This document shows positions 61,246-64,000 of a stretch of DNA of 64,000 bases, in pieces. This DNA is from Brevibacillus porteri (GTDB lineage: Bacteria > Bacillota > Bacilli > Brevibacillales > Brevibacillaceae). The notes beneath the pieces were generated by a model. The model did no database searches. It was not told where the DNA came from and worked only from the letters and a program-made list of their open reading frames with translations. The position numbers were made by a program, and so were the translations under genes. The first letter of the stretch is position 1. Each line of letters starts with the position of its first letter. Location: NCBI RefSeq assembly GCF_003013475.1, contig NZ_PXZO01000006.1, positions 37,375-101,374 on the forward strand. The letters run 5' to 3'.

Positions 61246-62103
61246 ATGAAAAAAATTACAAAAACAATCTTGGCGAGCACACTCGCTGCAACTATGCTCA
61301 TGACAGGCGGAACAGGTGCTTTTGCCGCAACGGCGGTTAAGCCTGTGCCAACCGTAGCTGCTGAAGCTGCTAAAAAACCGCAAACGAAGAAGTTTGAGTC
61401 TCGTTTGGACGAAATCATTGCGAGAGGCTATATCCTCGTAGGTACTCCAGGTGACTACAAACCATTTACATATTTGAATCCAAAAACGAACGAATTCGAA
61501 GGTTACGATATCGATGCGATGAAAGAATTCGCAAAAAGCCTGGGAGTAGAGGCGCGTTTTGTCCAAACATCTTGGCCAACACTGATGAACGATCTCTTGG
61601 CAAATAAATTCGATATTGCTGTCGGAGGCGTTACGCGCAACACAGACCGTCAGAAAAAAGCGCACATGAGCGATCCTTATATTATGTTCGGTAAAGCTCC
61701 GCTCATTCGTGCAGTAGATAAAGACAAGTACAAGAGTGTAGCAGACATCAACAAGCCAGAGGTGCGCATTGGTGTGAATCCAGGTGGCACCAACGAAAAA
61801 TTCGTTCGTGAACATCTGACAAAAGCAACTGTAACAGTTGAACAAAACAACCTCGACATTCCTGGTCTGGTAGCAAGCGGTAAGTACGATGTGATGATCA
61901 CAGATACGCTGGAAGCGATTGTGTATTCCAAAGCAGATTCCCGCCTGTATCCAGCTCTGACCGACAATCCGTTCACGAAGAGTGAAAAAGGCTACATGAT
62001 CCATCGCGGAGACACCATCTTCGCTAACTACCTGGATCTGTGGATGGACGAGATGAAACTGCAAGGAATGTTTGATGAGCTTTACAACAAATGGGTAAAA
62101 TAA
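61246..62103 (+). CDS. Exported type II solute-binding protein related to cyclohexadienyl dehydratase (PheC)
   Basis: 285 residues; classical signal peptide (AFA cleavage near residue 27) without a lipobox Cys, so likely secreted. The mature part follows PheC closely: VGTPGDYKPFTYLN, QTSWPTLMNDLLANKFDIA, the NPGGTNEKFVREHL motif and TDTLEA, in the position of the PheC catalytic Glu segment TDAIEA. PheC makes phenylpyruvate from prephenate; relatives bind amino acids. No permease is adjacent. 117 bp after the chemoreceptor and without a terminator between, it may be a secreted enzyme or a ligand-presenting partner. Confidence 0.82.
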   Translation: MKKITKTILASTLAATMLMTGGTGAFAATAVKPVPTVAAEAAKKPQTKKFESRLDEIIARGYILVGTPGDYKPFTYLNPKTNEFEGYDIDAMKEFAKSLGVEARFVQTSWPTLMNDLLANKFDIAVGGVTRNTDRQKKAHMSDPYIMFGKAPLIRAVDKDKYKSVADINKPEVRIGVNPGGTNEKFVREHLTKATVTVEQNNLDIPGLVASGKYDVMITDTLEAIVYSKADSRLYPALTDNPFTKSEKGYMIHRGDTIFANYLDLWMDEMKLQGMFDELYNKWVK

Positions 62104-62108
62104 TCCGA

Positions 62109-62152
62109 TAACAGACAAGCAGCCCGATTCTTGGCTGCTTTGTTATTTTTTA
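62109..62152 (+). terminator. Terminator after the PheC-like gene
   Basis: AAGCAGCC / GGCTGCTT core stem, then TGTTATTTTTT. Confidence 0.85.
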
Positions 62153-62198
62153 AAAACGGTAGCATCACAAAATCAGGCAATTTGGGTATATATGCAGT

Positions 62199-62227
62199 TT
62201 GCTTTTTCAGTCATTGCATGGTACGAT
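62199..62227 (+). promoter_or_regulatory. Promoter of the CshA-like helicase gene
   Basis: TTGCTT (62199-62204), 17 bp spacer, TACGAT (62222-62227); start near 62234. Confidence 0.55.
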
Positions 62228-62234
62228 TACAGCT

Positions 62235-62291
62235 ATGTTCTTTAGGGTGCTACGTACAATCGGGGATAAAAGGGCATGTTCCGGATCGTAA
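62235..62291 (+). CDS. Possible 18-codon leader ORF in the helicase leader
   Basis: ATG 62235 starts at the predicted transcript end and encodes MFFRVLRTIGDKRACSGS, stopping in the loop of the attenuator hairpin. No ribosome binding site, so it would be leaderless. Real translation is unproven; recorded because of its exact overlap with the hairpin. Confidence 0.25.
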   Translation: MFFRVLRTIGDKRACSGS

Positions 62292-62311
62292 GGAATAGTG
62301 CCCTTTTTTTT
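62268..62311 (+). terminator. Attenuator-like terminator in the helicase leader
   Basis: GGGCA..TTCC / GGAA..TGCCC stem (62272-62276 with 62299-62303) followed by eight Ts, located between promoter and start codon of the helicase gene. Confidence 0.75.
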
Positions 62312-62356
62312 GAGAATTTTATAGATGAAGGTATTGATAAAGGAGACTGACATTCA

Positions 62357-63919
62357 TTGGCGACTTTTAATGATTTTGGCTTACATCACTCCATTGTTAG
62401 AGCGTTGAGCAACATGGGCTTCGAAGAGGCTACAGCGATTCAGGATCAAACGGTTCCTGTAGCACTGCAAGGTCGTGACCTGATCGGTCAGGCACAAACA
62501 GGTACTGGTAAAACGGCTGCATTCGGTATTCCATTGATTGAACGCTTGGATGAAACAAGCGGAAATATTCAAGGGGTTGTTTTGACTCCAACACGTGAGC
62601 TGGCTGTTCAGGTTGCAGAAGAGATTAATAAAATTGCCCAATTTAAAAACATCTCTGCCCTGCCAATCTATGGTGGTCAAGACATCACGCGTCAAATCAA
62701 AGCGTTGAAAAAACGTCCACAAATCATCGTAGCAACACCTGGTCGTTTCATGGACCACATGAGAAGAAAAACCATTCGTCTGGATGCCATTGAGGTTGTT
62801 ATTTTGGATGAAGCGGATGAAATGCTGAACATGGGTTTCATCGACGACATCAAGGAAATCTTGAAAGAGGTTCCAGACAATCGTCAAACGCTATTGTTCT
62901 CTGCTACGATGCCGAGAGCGATCCAGGAAATTGCGCAACAGTTCATGAACGAACCAACCATCATTCAAGTGAAAGCAAAAGAAGTAACCGTGCCAAACAT
63001 TGCACAGGAATACATGGAAGTAGCTGAAAAGCAAAAGTTCGATGTACTGTGCCGTTTGCTGGATATTCACTCCCCTGAGCTGGCTATCATTTTCGGTAGA
63101 ACCAAGCGCAGAGTGGATGAGCTGTCCGAAGCCCTGACCAAGCGCGGTTATGGTGCAGAAGGTATCCACGGTGACTTGAACCAAGCGAAACGCGACAGCG
63201 TGCTCCGCAAGTTCAAGGAAGGTACGATCGAAGTGCTGGTAGCGACTGACGTGGCTGCACGTGGCTTGGACATCAGCGGTGTAACGCATGTATTTAACTT
63301 TGATATTCCACAAGACTCCGAGAGCTACGTTCACCGTATCGGTAGAACGGGACGTGCTGGTAAAACAGGTCTGGCAATCACGTTTGTGACTTCCCGTGAA
63401 ATCGACCATCTGCGTCTGATTGAGCGTACAACGAACCGTCGCATGGAGCGCCGTGCGGTTCCTTCGATGGCTGAGGCTTTGGAAGGTCAACAAAAGATGA
63501 CGGTAGACAAAATTCTCGAAGCATCTGGAAGAGACGATCTGTCTCCTTATAAAACGCTGGCAGAGCAATTGCTGGAGGATGTCGATTCCGTAACACTCGT
63601 GTCCGCAGCACTCAAGCTGTTGACTAAAGAACCAGATATGACTCCTGTTCGCCTGACAGAAGAGGCTCCTCTTCGTGTAGGGAAGAAAAAGCTACCTCCA
63701 AAAGGAAAAGGTGGCTTCGGTTCCGGTTCCGGTTTTGGCGGAAAGCGCCCATCTCGCCCACGCAATGGCGAATATCGTCCACGCGGCGGCGAATCTCGTC
63801 CACGCAGTGGCGAATCTCGTCCACGCAGTGGTGACTCTCGTCCACGCAGTGGTGACTCTCGTCCACGCAGCGGTGACTCCCGTCCACGCAGTGGCGAATC
63901 TCGTCCACCACGCAGCTAG
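62357..63919 (+). CDS. cshA: DEAD-box RNA helicase, CshA-like
   Basis: 520 residues. Core ~1-370 with Q-motif ([13 protein letters not shown]), [28 protein letters not shown] in [31 protein letters not shown] and [10 protein letters not shown]. CshA-type extension ~370-455 ([25 protein letters not shown]), then a basic Gly/Arg/Ser tail made of seven-residue repeats. CshA acts with the RNA degradosome and in ribosome assembly in the cold. TTG 62357 after AAGGAG (11 nt). Its leader contains an attenuator-like hairpin. Confidence 0.94.
   Translation: MATFNDFGLHHSIVRALSNMGFEEATAIQDQTVPVALQGRDLIGQAQTGTGKTAAFGIPLIERLDETSGNIQGVVLTPTRELAVQVAEEINKIAQFKNISALPIYGGQDITRQIKALKKRPQIIVATPGRFMDHMRRKTIRLDAIEVVILDEADEMLNMGFIDDIKEILKEVPDNRQTLLFSATMPRAIQEIAQQFMNEPTIIQVKAKEVTVPNIAQEYMEVAEKQKFDVLCRLLDIHSPELAIIFGRTKRRVDELSEALTKRGYGAEGIHGDLNQAKRDSVLRKFKEGTIEVLVATDVAARGLDISGVTHVFNFDIPQDSESYVHRIGRTGRAGKTGLAITFVTSREIDHLRLIERTTNRRMERRAVPSMAEALEGQQKMTVDKILEASGRDDLSPYKTLAEQLLEDVDSVTLVSAALKLLTKEPDMTPVRLTEEAPLRVGKKKLPPKGKGGFGSGSGFGGKRPSRPRNGEYRPRGGESRPRSGESRPRSGDSRPRSGDSRPRSGDSRPRSGESRPPRS
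63766..63915 (+). repeat. In-gene tandem repeats, 21 bp unit (7 residues)
   Basis: Seven copies of RPRSG(E/D)S (first copies [14 protein letters not shown]) at the C-terminus; DNA copies CGTCCACGCAGTGGCGAATC and close variants are nearly identical. Confidence 0.88.
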
Positions 63920-63940
63920 GAATCGATCGATATCGCAAGC

Positions 63941-63978
63941 AAAGACTGGTGTGCACATGTGCGCATCGGTCTTTTTTT
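63941..63978 (+). terminator. Terminator of the CshA-like gene
   Basis: AAAGACTGGTGTGC / GCGCATCGGTCTTT stem followed by TTTTTC. Confidence 0.85.
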
Positions 63979-64000
63979 CGGTGCGCCCAGCATGGGCGAT

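Noticed and set aside
1..64000. CRISPR arrays, tRNA and rRNA genes
   Set aside because: No regularly spaced direct repeats with unique spacers and no recognisable tRNA or rRNA sequence were found on either strand by eye.

Overview
The window looks like chromosomal DNA from a Brevibacillus-like, Gram-positive, spore-former-type Bacillota. Evidence: strong GGAGG ribosome binding sites with frequent GTG/TTG starts, an S-box (SAM) riboswitch, a cyclic-di-GMP riboswitch, lipoproteins in place of periplasmic binding proteins, a LevR-type activator, a CcpA-like cre site, and intrinsic hairpin/T-tract terminators after most units. The genus is an inference from gene content. No rRNA, tRNA, CRISPR array or intact transposase gene was seen.

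Layout. 1-1.7 kb: minus-strand methionine ABC transporter (metQ, then partial metN) under a SAM riboswitch. 1.7-8.9 kb: a DUF2294 gene, then a purine-salvage operon (lipoprotein, nucleoside hydrolase, two permeases, ATPase, adenine deaminase) behind a leader that folds as a three-state transcription switch but matches no riboswitch class I know. 9-13 kb: a secreted chitin-active LPMO, a MATE efflux pump and MgtC. 13-15.6 kb: fumC with a Fur box over its promoter, and a convergent SDR. 15.7-19.1 kb: a VanRS-like two-component system with a PBP-type D,D-carboxypeptidase and VanZ; both promoter regions share a direct-repeat operator. 19.1-26.8 kb: a long inverted-repeat element, recQ, an exported 5'-nucleotidase, and an lplT-aas-like lysophospholipid recycling pair. 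26.9-37.3 kb: a two-component system, then a LevR-like sigma-54 activator and a chitobiose-type PTS operon (IIB, IIC, ChbG, IIA, GH4, HAD phosphatase and its own HPr). 37.3-42.7 kb: another two-component system, a methyltransferase and a repeat-tailed DEAD-box helicase.

42.7-57.1 kb: aldehyde dehydrogenase plus DUF779 behind a -24/-12 promoter with tandem dyads; an XRE repressor/membrane-protein pair; a sigma-54 activator; and a 1.85 kb element with terminal inverted repeats and a matching direct repeat on each side. The element carries a 5'-truncated RRNPP-type TPR receptor and an intact small secreted-peptide gene. After it comes an operon of dehydrogenases and a TRAP transporter, also with a -24/-12 promoter. 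57-64 kb: fhs, a c-di-GMP riboswitch controlling a chemoreceptor and an exported cyclohexadienyl-dehydratase-like binding protein, and a CshA-type helicase with an attenuator-like leader.

How the parts fit. The LPMO and chitobiose PTS operon together suggest chitin use. Three catabolic units have -24/-12 promoters, and two sigma-54 activators are encoded here. The most unusual pieces are the unassigned leader at 2197-2310, the peptide-signalling remnant inside the 47.39-49.24 kb element, the c-di-GMP-controlled receptor/binding-protein pair, and the 211 bp palindromic element at 19158-19368.
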